NCBI RefSeq assembly: GCF_004833285.1
Contig: NZ_STFG01000002.1
Coordinates: 62,001 to 126,000 of the forward strand
From: Lampropedia puyangensis
Lineage (GTDB): Bacteria; Pseudomonadota; Gammaproteobacteria; Burkholderiales; Burkholderiaceae_C
Reading direction: 5' to 3'
DNA length: 64,000 bases
Part shown: positions 1 to 8,614 of the stretch, piece after piece
How the letters are laid out: each line of letters begins with the position of its first letter
Numbering within the stretch: position 1 is the stretch's first letter
Notes under the pieces: generated by a model
Told to the model about the DNA's origin: nothing
Databases searched by the model: none
The model's input: only the letters and a program-made list of their open reading frames with translations
Translations under genes and position numbers: made by a program

Positions 1-147
1 GCCTTTGCCCCAAGGAAACGCCGGGCCCAGTACAAGCGACATTTTGTATTCTGATTTGTAATTCGCTTGTGCCATTGCTGGTGCATGCAGTGTCATGCCC
101 AGGCCAGCTACAGCACAGAGGCTGAGGATCAGATTGCGTAATTTCAT
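1..147 (-). CDS. dctP: TRAP transporter periplasmic solute-binding subunit, 5' end only
   Basis: Only the first 49 codons are inside the window; the gene runs off the left edge. The visible part starts MKLRNLILSLCAVAGL and has a typical Sec signal peptide with a likely cut after APAMA, followed by a mature start (QANYKSEYKMSLV) like those of DctP-family binding proteins. A strong ribosome binding site (AAGGAGA) sits 6-7 bases before the ATG at 147. It follows dctQ and dctM on the same strand, which fixes the assignment. The protein would bind a carboxylate-type ligand in the periplasm and hand it to DctQM. The order small permease, large permease, binding protein is less common than binding protein first. 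The substrate cannot be told from this fragment. Confidence 0.85.
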   Translation of the reverse strand, partial: MKLRNLILSLCAVAGLGMTLHAPAMAQANYKSEYKMSLVLGPAFPWGKG

Positions 148-212
148 GGCTTTGTCTCCTTGTGGTGTGTGCAAAAAATAAAAATCGTTGTGGGGCAGTG
201 GATGCGCGTTGC

Positions 213-1517
213 TCAATATCCCAAATAGCGGGGCAACCCTGTGGCCAAGCCGGGCCAGACAATCACCATCAGCATCACCGCCAATAGCGACAGCAGGAAC
301 CAGCCGACCCACGGCATCGTGCTTTGGATATGCACACCCGCCATGCGGCAAGACACCATCAGGTTCACGGCCAGCGGCGGAGTGAATTGGCCCAGCGCCA
401 CATTCAGCGTCAGCAACACACCAAACCAGACCAGATCCCAGTCAAAAATCTGGGCAATCGGCAGCAGCAGGGGCACAAAAATCAGGAAAACCGAAATGCC
501 ATCGAGGAACATGCCAAACACCACCAGCAGTAAGACGACCAGTGCCAGCACCGTGTATTCGCTCAGCCCACTGGCGGTGATCGCGCGGGCCAGCGGGTCG
601 ATGATGCTCATGGTTGAGAGCGCGTAGGCAAAAATGCTGGCCAGCGCAACGATGATCAAAATGATCGCCGACAACTCGGCCGCTTCGCGGAAGATGGCAA
701 ACAGGTCCTTGATCTTGATTGTGCGGTAGACCACCATGCCGACAAACAAGCCGTAGTACACCGCGACCACCGCTGCTTCGGTGGGCGTGAACCAGCCCAT
801 GCGCATGCCGCCCAGAATCAAAAACGGCGCGGCAATGCCCCACGAGGCTTCGCGCAAACTGCGCCAGAACGGTGGGCGTGGCATTTTGGCTTCGCCCGCG
901 CCCATGCCATGGCGGCGTGAGAGCCAGATGGCCGGCACAATCAAGGCCAGGCCCACCAGAATGCCCGGCACCACGCCCGCAGCAAACAAGGCTGGCACGG
1001 ATGCACCTGGCACCAGCACGCTGTAGACAATGAAGGCAATCGATGGGGGAATCAGAATATCGGTGGAGGCGGCCGCGCCAATCACCGTGGCATTGAATGG
1101 TGCGGGGTAGCCCGCCTTGCGCATGGCCACCACCATCACGCCGCCAACGGCTGCGGCGCAGGCCGGGCCGGAGCCCGAAATGCCGCCCAAAAACATCGCC
1201 ACCAGAATCGCCACCATCGGCAGCATGCCGGGGCCGCGACCAAAAATGGCCACGGCCAGGTTGACTAGGCGCGCTGCCACACCTGAGCGGTCAAAGATTG
1301 AGCCGACCAGCACAAACATGGGAATGGCCATCAGCGGGTACTTGGCAATACCAGCATAAAAGTTTTGCGGAATGGCCATCAGGCCAAACATCGGCGCATC
1401 CCAGTTGGCCATCGCAATCGCGGCTGCGCCGCTAAAGCCCAAAGCGACGCCAATTGGCACGCCAACCACCATCAGCACGGTGAACACCGCAAACATCAGC
1501 AAGGCGATTTCGGTCAT
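213..1517 (-). CDS. dctM: TRAP transporter large permease (DctM family)
   Basis: A 434-residue inner-membrane protein with about a dozen hydrophobic segments, the usual size for a TRAP large permease (DctM/SiaM type). Family-typical stretches include PLMAIPMFVLVGSIFDRSGVA near the N-terminus, GGISGSGPACAAAVG around residue 115, and a C-terminal FTPPLAVNLM segment. It forms the Na+-driven channel half of a tripartite uptake system together with DctQ and the periplasmic binding protein. Its ATG overlaps the stop of dctQ by four bases (ATGA), so the two are translationally coupled. A 65-bp gap with a good ribosome binding site separates it from dctP. Ligand unknown; the neighbouring divergent FAD amino-acid oxidoreductase makes an amino- or keto-acid plausible, but that is inference. 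Confidence 0.93.
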   Translation of the reverse strand: MTEIALLMFAVFTVLMVVGVPIGVALGFSGAAAIAMANWDAPMFGLMAIPQNFYAGIAKYPLMAIPMFVLVGSIFDRSGVAARLVNLAVAIFGRGPGMLPMVAILVAMFLGGISGSGPACAAAVGGVMVVAMRKAGYPAPFNATVIGAAASTDILIPPSIAFIVYSVLVPGASVPALFAAGVVPGILVGLALIVPAIWLSRRHGMGAGEAKMPRPPFWRSLREASWGIAAPFLILGGMRMGWFTPTEAAVVAVYYGLFVGMVVYRTIKIKDLFAIFREAAELSAIILIIVALASIFAYALSTMSIIDPLARAITASGLSEYTVLALVVLLLVVFGMFLDGISVFLIFVPLLLPIAQIFDWDLVWFGVLLTLNVALGQFTPPLAVNLMVSCRMAGVHIQSTMPWVGWFLLSLLAVMLMVIVWPGLATGLPRYLGY

Positions 1518-2098
1518 ACGGCCTCTTTGCTGTTGTTGGTGGAGTCAGTGGGTGCGCGCCAAGCACGCCAAGCCACGCCAAACGCGCGCAGGGCAATGGC
1601 CAGTGACAGAATTGGTAGCCACACGGTGTAAATCCACTTGGGCAGGCCCAGTCCTGGCGAGGTTTCTTCAAAGCGGAACTCATCCCAGGCCAGTTGACCG
1701 CCGAGCCAGACCATCAGCACAAACATGGCCACCACGGCCAAGGCAGAGAACACCGCCAGAAAGCGGCGCGGGCCGGGGCCAACGCGGCTGCAGAGGTAGT
1801 CAATCTGAATGTGGTTGTTGCGCGCCGCTGCCGCGCTGCCAGCGACCAGCGCCAGCACCATCATCAAAAAAATGGAAATCTCCTCAGTCCATGCAAACGA
1901 GGTGTTGGTGAAGTAGCGCGTGAGCACATTGGCCAAAGTGATCAAACTCAGCAGCGCCAGCAAGCCCACGGACAGGCAGTCCTCAATGGCCAGCGGCACT
2001 TTGGTTTTCGGCTCTGTGGATATTTGGATGATTTCCAAATCGTCTTGTTGCGCGTTGCTGGGTGATACAGCCTGGTGGTCGGGCTCACGGGGGGTCAC
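1514..2098 (-). CDS. dctQ: TRAP transporter small permease (DctQ family)
   Basis: A 194-residue protein with four hydrophobic segments, matching the DctQ family. The motif TRYFTNTSFAWTEEISIFLM near residues 61-80 is the family signature (an aromatic-rich W-[ST]-E-E element). The N-terminal 35 residues before the first membrane segment are charged and somewhat long. The start is a GTG with GGAGAG placed six bases upstream; no better ATG exists in frame. It is the first gene of the minus-strand TRAP operon and shares a 246-bp intergenic region with the divergent oxidoreductase, so both promoters should lie between 2099 and 2344. Confidence 0.92.
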   Translation of the reverse strand: MTPREPDHQAVSPSNAQQDDLEIIQISTEPKTKVPLAIEDCLSVGLLALLSLITLANVLTRYFTNTSFAWTEEISIFLMMVLALVAGSAAAARNNHIQIDYLCSRVGPGPRRFLAVFSALAVVAMFVLMVWLGGQLAWDEFRFEETSPGLGLPKWIYTVWLPILSLAIALRAFGVAWRAWRAPTDSTNNSKEAV

Positions 2099-2344
2099 GG
2101 TCTCTCCATCTTGTTCAAGTGCAGCATGCGTTATGTTGCAGTGCAGTGTTGCGACTGGACATTAGCATGGCTCACCTCTTGGCAGAGATAGGGAAGTTAG
2201 GGATGGAAATGCAAATAAATTGGCCAAAAAGTGTGCTTGGCTGGATGCCGGTTCTCACCCGTCAGCACGGGCCGCTAACATGCATGAAGTGACCGCATTT
2301 GTTCGACGATGCAAGCGCGCAGGTATTGTTTTGAAAGGTCAGAG

Positions 2345-3580
2345 ATGGGTAAAACAGTCATTGTTCTGGGGGCAGGCATGGTCGGCGTGAGTACGGCAGT
2401 GCATTTGCAGATGCGTGGCGATCAGGTGGTCTTGCTGGATCGGCGCAGCCCAGGGCGTGAGACCTCGTATGGCAATGCGGGCCTGATCCAAAGCGAAGCC
2501 GTGCAGCCCTATGGATTTCCTCTGGGCTTTGCGCCGTTTTGGAAAGTGGTGCGCAAAGCCGGGGTGGATGTGAACTACCACCTCAATGCATTGCCCGGTT
2601 TGGCGGCGGTGCTGGCGCAGTACCGCCACAATTCGGCGCCGCAGCGCTACGCACCGATTGCCTTGGAGTTCAGCCGCTTGGTTGCTCATGCGATTGCCGC
2701 ACACCAAGAATTGATCACGCTGGCTGGTGGCCAGAATTTGGTCAGTCAGCACGGCTGGATCAAGGCTTTTCGCTCACCCAGTGATGTGGCTGCGCAGGTG
2801 TTAAAGGCGCAATTGCTGGAGCGCGAATTCGGCGTACCCCACCAGCCGCTGGATGCTGCAGCGCTGGCGCAACTTGAGCCGCAATTGCGCGGTTTTTCCG
2901 GTGGCGTGCATTGGACTGAGCCGTGGGCGGTCAATAACCCAGGCGCGCTGGTGCAGCAATACAGCCGGTATTTCGTCCAGCAAGGCGGCAAGCTGGTGCA
3001 AGGCGATGCATTGAGCCTGCGTGCCCAAGGCGCAGGCTGGGAGGTGCAAAGTCAAGAAGGGGCGCTGTCAGCCGAGCAAGTCGTGGTTGCACTAGGGCCT
3101 TGGACGCCCGAACTGACACGCCCCTTGGGCTACCGCTTGCCCCTATTCATCAAGCGCGGCTACCACATGCATTACCAAGGGGCTCCTTTGCGTCGTCCCG
3201 TACACGATGCCGACAACGGCTTCATGCTGGCCCCGATGCAACGCGGTTTGCGGCTGACGACGGGAGCCGAATTTGCCCGCTTGCGCAGCCCGGCCACGCC
3301 TGTGCAACTAGTCAAAGCCGAGGCGATTGCTCGCCACATGGTGGACTTGGGCCCAGCCGTAGATGAGCAACCCTGGCTGGGTGCGCGCCCATGCACTGCC
3401 GACATGAAACCCGTCATTGGCGCTGCACCCAAGCACAAGGGCTTGTGGTTCCATTTTGGCCATGCCCACCAAGGCTTTACCTTGGGGCCTGCCACGGCGA
3501 AATTGCTGGCGCAACTGATGCATGGTGAGGGCACTTATGTCGATCCTAAGTCGTATAGCCCTGAGCGCTTTATGCGTTGA
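2345..3580 (+). CDS. FAD-dependent oxidoreductase, D-amino-acid dehydrogenase (DadA)-like
   Basis: The 411-residue product opens MGKTVIVLGAGMVGVSTAVH, a Rossmann dinucleotide-binding motif (GAGMVG) for FAD, and carries the DAO fold through to a C-terminal FHFGHAHQGFTLGPATAKL segment, where this family closes over the FAD. Length and architecture fit DadA-type dehydrogenases, which oxidise D-amino acids to keto acids and pass electrons to the respiratory chain. The start at 2345 is chosen because the Rossmann strand follows at once; an in-frame upstream start at 2309 would add 12 unconserved residues. It is divergent from the TRAP operon, suggesting joint uptake and oxidation of one substrate. 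Other DAO-family members (sarcosine- or hydroxyproline-type oxidases) are possible. Confidence 0.85.
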   Translation: MGKTVIVLGAGMVGVSTAVHLQMRGDQVVLLDRRSPGRETSYGNAGLIQSEAVQPYGFPLGFAPFWKVVRKAGVDVNYHLNALPGLAAVLAQYRHNSAPQRYAPIALEFSRLVAHAIAAHQELITLAGGQNLVSQHGWIKAFRSPSDVAAQVLKAQLLEREFGVPHQPLDAAALAQLEPQLRGFSGGVHWTEPWAVNNPGALVQQYSRYFVQQGGKLVQGDALSLRAQGAGWEVQSQEGALSAEQVVVALGPWTPELTRPLGYRLPLFIKRGYHMHYQGAPLRRPVHDADNGFMLAPMQRGLRLTTGAEFARLRSPATPVQLVKAEAIARHMVDLGPAVDEQPWLGARPCTADMKPVIGAAPKHKGLWFHFGHAHQGFTLGPATAKLLAQLMHGEGTYVDPKSYSPERFMR

Positions 3581-3642
3581 GTACAACAGTCTTGCCTGCA
3601 CGTCGCCTGCGTTGCTATGAAATTGTGCAGGCGTTTAAGCAG

Positions 3643-3664
3643 GCAAGGCAGTGGGCTTGCTTTT
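3643..3664 (+). terminator. Possible intrinsic terminator after the FAD oxidoreductase
   Basis: The sequence GCAAGGCAGTGGGCTTGC can fold into a short hairpin and is followed by TTTT at 3661. The stem is imperfect and the T tract short, so this is only a moderate candidate. Confidence 0.4.
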
Positions 3665-3690
3665 GTAGCCATTGCGTATTGATGCATGGT

Positions 3691-3817
3691 TAAGAACGGT
3701 TCATGCAAGCTTGGTACGTCGTGGCGAAGCCTTGCTGCGTCACCTGTACTGCTTGTGGCTTTGCGCTTATTTTGAATCGCAAGCTGCCAGCTTATTGGGT
3801 TGTATGAATAACCCCCA
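3691..3817 (+). repeat. Structured intergenic repeat, copy A (divergent)
   Basis: Aligns along its whole length with copies B (10614) and C (26421) but has many substitutions. The fold is kept: an outer helix (around 3699-3711 with 3797-3809), an 8-bp helix GCGAAGCC (3724-3731) with GGCTTTGC (3757-3764), and a hairpin (3779-3785 with 3789-3795, loop GCC). Compared with copy C several pairs have changed on both sides: C-G to T-A at 3704/3804, A-T to G-C at 3729/3759 and at 3783/3791, and C-G to T-A at 3785/3789. It is the oldest-looking copy and the base of its outer helix is decayed. No coding content. Confidence 0.8.
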
Positions 3818-4228
3818 GCCCGGTTTTGTTTGGGTTGGATGGAGACACATCGCAGGCTTTTGGAAAACTGAGAGGGACGACTCAGCCGCAGCTTGCCATT
3901 GCTCTATCGCGCTTTGACCGATTTGTCCGGATAAAGGCCGAAAAATGCGCTTTAAGCTTGTGTTTGCAGTCCTTGTATCCACAGCGCAACCACATTCTAT
4001 TATGTGAATTGTAGAAAATTGTTACAAATTAGCCTTGAAAAATCACCATTTTCAGTGATATGCGGCATTGTCAATTTTCTCTACGATGGCTCACCCTAAT
4101 GGGCTTGGCGATGGGCTTTATGGCAATCATCAAGCCCTATCGATCCGGGTGTGCGCTTGTCTATCGGTCCAAGGTATGGGGGCGCATCACCCTTGGTGTT
4201 TCTGTTCGCTTCCTAAGGATGCATCCTG

Positions 4229-7200
4229 ATGAATTTTCATCCCCCCTCGCATGCCATTCGCAGTATGGCATCGGCAGCCGCCTTACTTTCTTGTGTGCTT
4301 ATGGGTATTAGCACACCCACGTTGGCACAAACGCCGCAAACCAAAAGCTTTTCTAAAGATGGCGTTTGGACGGTACCGCGCTCGGTCACGGAAGTCAAAG
4401 TTACCGTCAAAGGTGCGGGGGGCAGCGGTGGTGGTGGCCACAGCACGCATGGCGGTGGCCGTGGCGGGAATGGGACTCAGGTGGTCCATACGCTATCTGT
4501 GACGCCGGGGGAGGCCTTTCGCGTACAAATCGGTTCGGGGGGGAAAGCCTCTGCCGCTTATTCTTCAGGTGCTGGCGGTGGCAGTGCTGGGGTATACCGG
4601 CAGAGTGAAAGCAACACCGTGCCGCTGATTTTGGCGGGGGGCGGGGCAGGTGGCGGCGCTGCGTCCATCGCAACTACGCCCTCAGGTCAATCCGTTCCCT
4701 ATCCGGGTATCAACGGCGCTAGCGGTTGCACACGCTTTACTGGTAATTACACTGGCAATGTCAACGGTGGCAAGGGCGCGCCTAACGGCGTTGCTGGCGG
4801 CGGCGGGGTAGATGGCGCATCAGGCGGCGGTTTCCATGGTGGTGGTGGTGCGGGCAAGGTTGGTGGCGGTTCGAACTATTCTTATGGCACCAGTAAGTAT
4901 CCAGAAGAAAACTCCACCTGCTCAGCTGGCGGAGGATCGGGTGGGAGTGGCGGTGGACGCAACAGTGGCGGCAGTGCAGGCAGCGATGGTTCGGTCAGCT
5001 TCAGCTGGACTGCAACCGAGGTCTACGGCACCCAAACTATCTCCTGCGGCGCAACAGCCGACTATACCTATGGGGATGCTGATTTTGACATTCCGACAGC
5101 CAGCGTTACCACCAGCACTGGTGACCCCGCAGGGGCTTTGAGCTACAGCAACGTCAGCGGTGCTTGTTCGCTGGAAGGCAGCAAGCTGCATATTCTCAGC
5201 GCTGGCACGTGTACTTACCAAGTGACCGCTGCGCAAACGGCTGCGCTGGATGCGTCCGATCCCAAAACCTGCTCGGTGACGATTGCAAAGAAGCCAACGA
5301 CCATTGCACTCAGCCCAGTCAATGTGGACGAGGGGGCGACCATTCAGATACCCACTAACCTGGAACCTTTGGCGGATACAGGCGAAACGACTTCTTATAC
5401 AGCCACACCTAGCAACATCTGCTCCGTCGCGTCCGCAACCGGTGTGGTAACGGGCCGGGCGGCAGGTGTTTGCACTGTCAAAGCCAGCCGCAGTGGCAGT
5501 ACCAACCTGCAAAGCAATACCAGCGAGCCGGTCCAAATCACTGTTAAACCACCCGTTTACACGGTCTCGGGCACAGTCACTGGCTTGGTGAATGGGCAAA
5601 GCGCTACTGTCAGCAACAATAGTGCTACCGTGGGCACAGGCAACACGTTCAGTTTCAACGCGGAGCGGGGCAGTTCCTACAGTTTGGTCGCCACTGCCCC
5701 GCACCATAGTTGTACACCTGTCAATGACCAAGTTGTGGCCAACCAGTCAAGCCTCAGCATCGTCTGCGCGCCCAATCAATACAGCATCAGCGGACATGTC
5801 TCTGGTTTGGCTACCGGTACATCAGGCACTGTCCAATTAAGCTCCATGCAAGGGGGGCCCTCCACGGTCATTGGAGCGAATGGCGCATTCAACTTGGCCA
5901 ACAGCATGACTTATCCCAACCCCTTTACTGCATCGGCTACTGCCACGGGCTACTCTTGTAGTACTGCCACAGGCAACGTCAGCGAAGGTGATGTGACCAA
6001 CGCGGATATAACCTGTACGGCTAACACGTATACGTTGAGCGGTGCAGTTAGCGGTTTGACTGGCGAGGTGGAACTGCAAATGGGCAGCGCGACGCAAACC
6101 GTGCGCGATACCGATGCGCAACAAACCTTTGCATTTGTTGATGGCCTAAGCCATGACCAACGCTATGCACTGACAGTGAAGACCCAACCGACTGGCCAGG
6201 TCTGTACCCTCTCTGCCACTGGGAGCGGTACTGCCAGTGCCGATGTAACCGGTGTGGCCATTGTTTGTGAGGCGGCACGTTACACGATCACAGCCAACGT
6301 CTCTGGCCTAGCGAGCGGCAACACTTTGACACTGCAAAACAATGGCGCGGATGATTTGAATGTGGTTTTGGATGGCAGCTTCGACTTCACGACACCGGTA
6401 GAGCACGGCCAGAACTATGCGGTTACCGTCAAATTGCCACAGCCAAGCGGACAGATTTGCTCTCTCTCGCAAGACGCAGGTACTGCTACGGGCGATGTGA
6501 ATGTCGCGGTGGCATGTGCCAATCAATACGCTGTCAATGGCGTGGCTGAGCCAAGAATTGCCGGTACGGTGAGCTGCCCCACTGAGCCTATTACCCATGG
6601 CAACCAGGCGCAATGCACGGCCACAGCTGAGGCCGGCTGGCGCTTCACAGGTTTTGCAGCGACGAGCCTCTGTACACACACCAGTGGCACAGGCCAGTCA
6701 GTTTGTGAGCTCGACGATGTACAGCGTGACACCATTGTCACTGCGCAATTCGCGCCGTATTTTGAGGGCATTACCGTGCCTACTTCGGGGCAAGGAGGCG
6801 TTGCCAGTGCCAGCTTCACAGGTGGGGGGGAGACCTGCCGTTTTGATACCGGTGCCACTGCGTTCGAGGCCGCGCCTACTGTGGCCCCTGCTGGCCAGAC
6901 ACTGCCGCAAGGTATGTTCCGTTTCCGGCTGATGGACTGTGATGACAGTAGCACGGTCACGATGACCACCACTTGGCCAGATGCCGTCAACGGCTATACC
7001 AAACACGGTTACGCCAGCGCAGCAGACCAGCAAAGTGGAACACTGAGTTACTTTGCCCCTGAAAACATGAGCATTCATGGCAATACTGTGACTTTCACCA
7101 TCACCGACGGCCAACTTGGAGATGACGACTGGACTGATGACGGCGTGATTACCGATCCTAGTGGCCCGACTATGCCTGTTGGCAGCAATGGCATAACTAC

Positions 7201-7297
7201 GCAGCCTGTGCCAACGTTGGCGGCATGGAGCCTGATGCTGCTGTCAGTATTGATGATGTTGGTCGGTTTGCATCGCAGTAAGCGCTACAAAGCGTAA
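4229..7297 (+). CDS. Large secreted glycine-rich protein with Ig-like repeats and an IPTL-type C-terminal anchor
   Basis: 1022 residues. A Sec signal peptide ends near TLAQT (residue 34). Residues about 38-260 are a glycine-rich domain opening F-x4-G-x-WTVP-x2-V, as in Gly-rich phage and secreted proteins. Two Ig-like blocks follow (about 265-440). Then come repeats of 74-84 residues starting at about 444 (YTVSGTVTGL), 518 (YSISGHVSGL), 601 (YTLSGAVSGL), 685 (YTITANVSGL) and 767 (YAVNG), each preceded by a conserved Cys. Residues about 835-990 resemble the 'choice-of-anchor U' domain (C-R-F dyad, GDDDWTDDG). The tail VPTLAAWSLMLLSVLMMLVG plus a basic end fits IPTL-CTERM. AAGGA before the ATG supports the start. 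No sorting enzyme lies in the window. Role unknown; probably a surface or exported structural protein. Confidence 0.85.
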   Translation: MNFHPPSHAIRSMASAAALLSCVLMGISTPTLAQTPQTKSFSKDGVWTVPRSVTEVKVTVKGAGGSGGGGHSTHGGGRGGNGTQVVHTLSVTPGEAFRVQIGSGGKASAAYSSGAGGGSAGVYRQSESNTVPLILAGGGAGGGAASIATTPSGQSVPYPGINGASGCTRFTGNYTGNVNGGKGAPNGVAGGGGVDGASGGGFHGGGGAGKVGGGSNYSYGTSKYPEENSTCSAGGGSGGSGGGRNSGGSAGSDGSVSFSWTATEVYGTQTISCGATADYTYGDADFDIPTASVTTSTGDPAGALSYSNVSGACSLEGSKLHILSAGTCTYQVTAAQTAALDASDPKTCSVTIAKKPTTIALSPVNVDEGATIQIPTNLEPLADTGETTSYTATPSNICSVASATGVVTGRAAGVCTVKASRSGSTNLQSNTSEPVQITVKPPVYTVSGTVTGLVNGQSATVSNNSATVGTGNTFSFNAERGSSYSLVATAPHHSCTPVNDQVVANQSSLSIVCAPNQYSISGHVSGLATGTSGTVQLSSMQGGPSTVIGANGAFNLANSMTYPNPFTASATATGYSCSTATGNVSEGDVTNADITCTANTYTLSGAVSGLTGEVELQMGSATQTVRDTDAQQTFAFVDGLSHDQRYALTVKTQPTGQVCTLSATGSGTASADVTGVAIVCEAARYTITANVSGLASGNTLTLQNNGADDLNVVLDGSFDFTTPVEHGQNYAVTVKLPQPSGQICSLSQDAGTATGDVNVAVACANQYAVNGVAEPRIAGTVSCPTEPITHGNQAQCTATAEAGWRFTGFAATSLCTHTSGTGQSVCELDDVQRDTIVTAQFAPYFEGITVPTSGQGGVASASFTGGGETCRFDTGATAFEAAPTVAPAGQTLPQGMFRFRLMDCDDSSTVTMTTTWPDAVNGYTKHGYASAADQQSGTLSYFAPENMSIHGNTVTFTITDGQLGDDDWTDDGVITDPSGPTMPVGSNGITTQPVPTLAAWSLMLLSVLMMLVGLHRSKRYKA

Positions 7298-7306
7298 GCC
7301 GCTGTT

Positions 7307-7354
7307 CCGTGCAGATCGTGTGATGGCAAGACAGCCTTCAGGTTGTCTGCACGG
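7307..7354 (+). terminator. Inverted repeat downstream of the IPTL-type gene
   Basis: CCGTGCAGA (7307-7315) pairs perfectly with TCTGCACGG (7346-7354), and an inner AGACA/TGTCT pair can extend the structure. It begins nine bases after the stop codon. Only a short T run (ATTTCGG) follows, so it may be a transcript-end stabiliser rather than a full intrinsic terminator. Confidence 0.5.
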
Positions 7355-7559
7355 ATTTCGGATGGAGTATTTACGACCAAAGTAGTTGTAAGGGGACTCA
7401 CGCATTGCGGTAGTCAAACTGGCAGGTGCTAGTCTGGTTGCTAGGTCTCGTCCGACTTCAAGTTCGCGGCTTCAGACCTGATGACAATGGGTGTGTTTAT
7501 TTCCCTCTCAACGCGACCCATGCAATACGTTTTTAAGGGATGCTGACACAAGTCTTGGT

Positions 7560-8492
7560 TTAGATGGGCGTCACCGGATCTTTGCCCGCAAATACTGCAT
7601 CCAGGTTCTGCAAGAAGATATCGAACTGGGCTTGAATGGCTTCAGGCGACCAGCCGGCCATGTGGGGCGAGAGCAGCAAGTGGTTTTGCCCAATCAGCGC
7701 ATGTGGCGGGGCAGGCTCACTTTCATACACATCCAATGCGGCGCCTGCAATGCTGCGTGTTTCTAAGGCAGTGGCCAACGCCGTTGTATCCACAATGCTG
7801 CCCCGGCCCACGTTGACCAGATAGCCTTCGGGCCCCAGCTGCGCCAACACCTTAGCGTTGACCATGTGCTTGGTTGCAGCGCCGCCGGGCATGGCGCATA
7901 CCAACACATCGCACCACCGGGCGAGGGCTTCTGCATTGTCGAAATACGTGTACTCCAACGCAGGGCGCTGGTGGCGGTTGTGGTAGCCAATGTCCATGCG
8001 AAACGCACGGGCGCGTTGGGCAATGCGTTCGCCCACTGCACCCAAGCCCAGAATGCCCAAACGCTTGCCCGACACCTGGGGTGGCAAGGCGATTTGCGTG
8101 CGCCACACGCCGTCGCGGCAGAGGCGGTCGAGCTCGCTGAAATTGCGCATCACTGCAATCATCATGCCGATGGCGTGGTCGGCCACGCATTCGTCATTGG
8201 CGCCACGACCATGGGTCACGATCAAGCCGCGTGCCTTGGCCGCGGCCACATCAATATTCTCGTAACCCGCGCCCATGCTGGAAACCATTCGCAGACGCGG
8301 CATGGCATCCATTTCGTCGGCACGCAAGCCCAGCAGGCCGATGGTTAGCACCACTTCAAAGTCTGCTCCTTGGGTTTCAATCGCACGGGCACGGGCCTCG
8401 GGCGTGAAGGCAAACGTAGGGCGGTAATGCTGTTGCAGATGTGTTTGGTGGGCGACACTGATGTCGTTCAGCACGAGGATGGAAATACCCAT
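7560..8492 (-). CDS. D-2-hydroxyacid dehydrogenase (hydroxypyruvate/glyoxylate reductase-like)
   Basis: 310 residues, the normal length of the D-isomer-specific 2-hydroxyacid dehydrogenases. The NAD(P)-binding motif LGILGLGAVGERIAQRA lies near residues 144-160. The catalytic triad is visible: Arg in NVGRGSIVD, Glu in LDVYESEP, and His in SPHMAGWS. The enzyme reduces a 2-keto acid (such as glyoxylate or hydroxypyruvate) to the D-hydroxy acid in the cytosol. The start ATG at 8492 has a weak GAAAGA site upstream. It stands alone, convergent with the IPTL-type gene. Exact substrate is not readable from sequence. Confidence 0.9.
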   Translation of the reverse strand: MGISILVLNDISVAHQTHLQQHYRPTFAFTPEARARAIETQGADFEVVLTIGLLGLRADEMDAMPRLRMVSSMGAGYENIDVAAAKARGLIVTHGRGANDECVADHAIGMMIAVMRNFSELDRLCRDGVWRTQIALPPQVSGKRLGILGLGAVGERIAQRARAFRMDIGYHNRHQRPALEYTYFDNAEALARWCDVLVCAMPGGAATKHMVNAKVLAQLGPEGYLVNVGRGSIVDTTALATALETRSIAGAALDVYESEPAPPHALIGQNHLLLSPHMAGWSPEAIQAQFDIFLQNLDAVFAGKDPVTPI

Positions 8493-8614
8493 ATCAATCT
8501 TTCATGGCCGGGAAATGCCGGTGTGCTGCATTCTAGGTTTGTGTGCCGGAGCTTGCAGCTAACTTTTGCCACTATTGGCATCTGGTACTGCGATGTGGCT
8601 TTTGCTGCACACGC

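Larger units (their letters stand above)
3581..4228. other. Intergenic region holding hairpins, repeat copy A and the promoter of the following gene
   Basis: About 650 bases without a convincing gene. It contains an 8-bp inverted repeat (3594-3601 with 3625-3632) and a GC-rich hairpin followed by TTTT (3643-3664), which may end the oxidoreductase transcript. The structured repeat copy A occupies 3691-3817. The rest is unassigned; a weak promoter-like pair (TTGTAT at 3973, TATTAT at 3998, spacer 19) and a small AT-rich inverted repeat near 4040-4055 lie upstream of the large secreted protein gene. Short open frames here show no recognisable protein. Confidence 0.6.

Noticed and set aside
2062-2292. 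Small frame in the TRAP/oxidoreductase divergent region
   Set aside because: No ribosome binding site and no conserved features; the region is better read as two promoters.
4100-4228. Possible cyclic-di-GMP riboswitch ahead of the IPTL-type gene
   Set aside because: The conserved core bases of the GEMM aptamer are not present.
4922-5731. A 269-codon frame antisense to the IPTL-type gene
   Set aside because: Arises from the Ser/Thr/Gly-rich codon pattern of the real gene.
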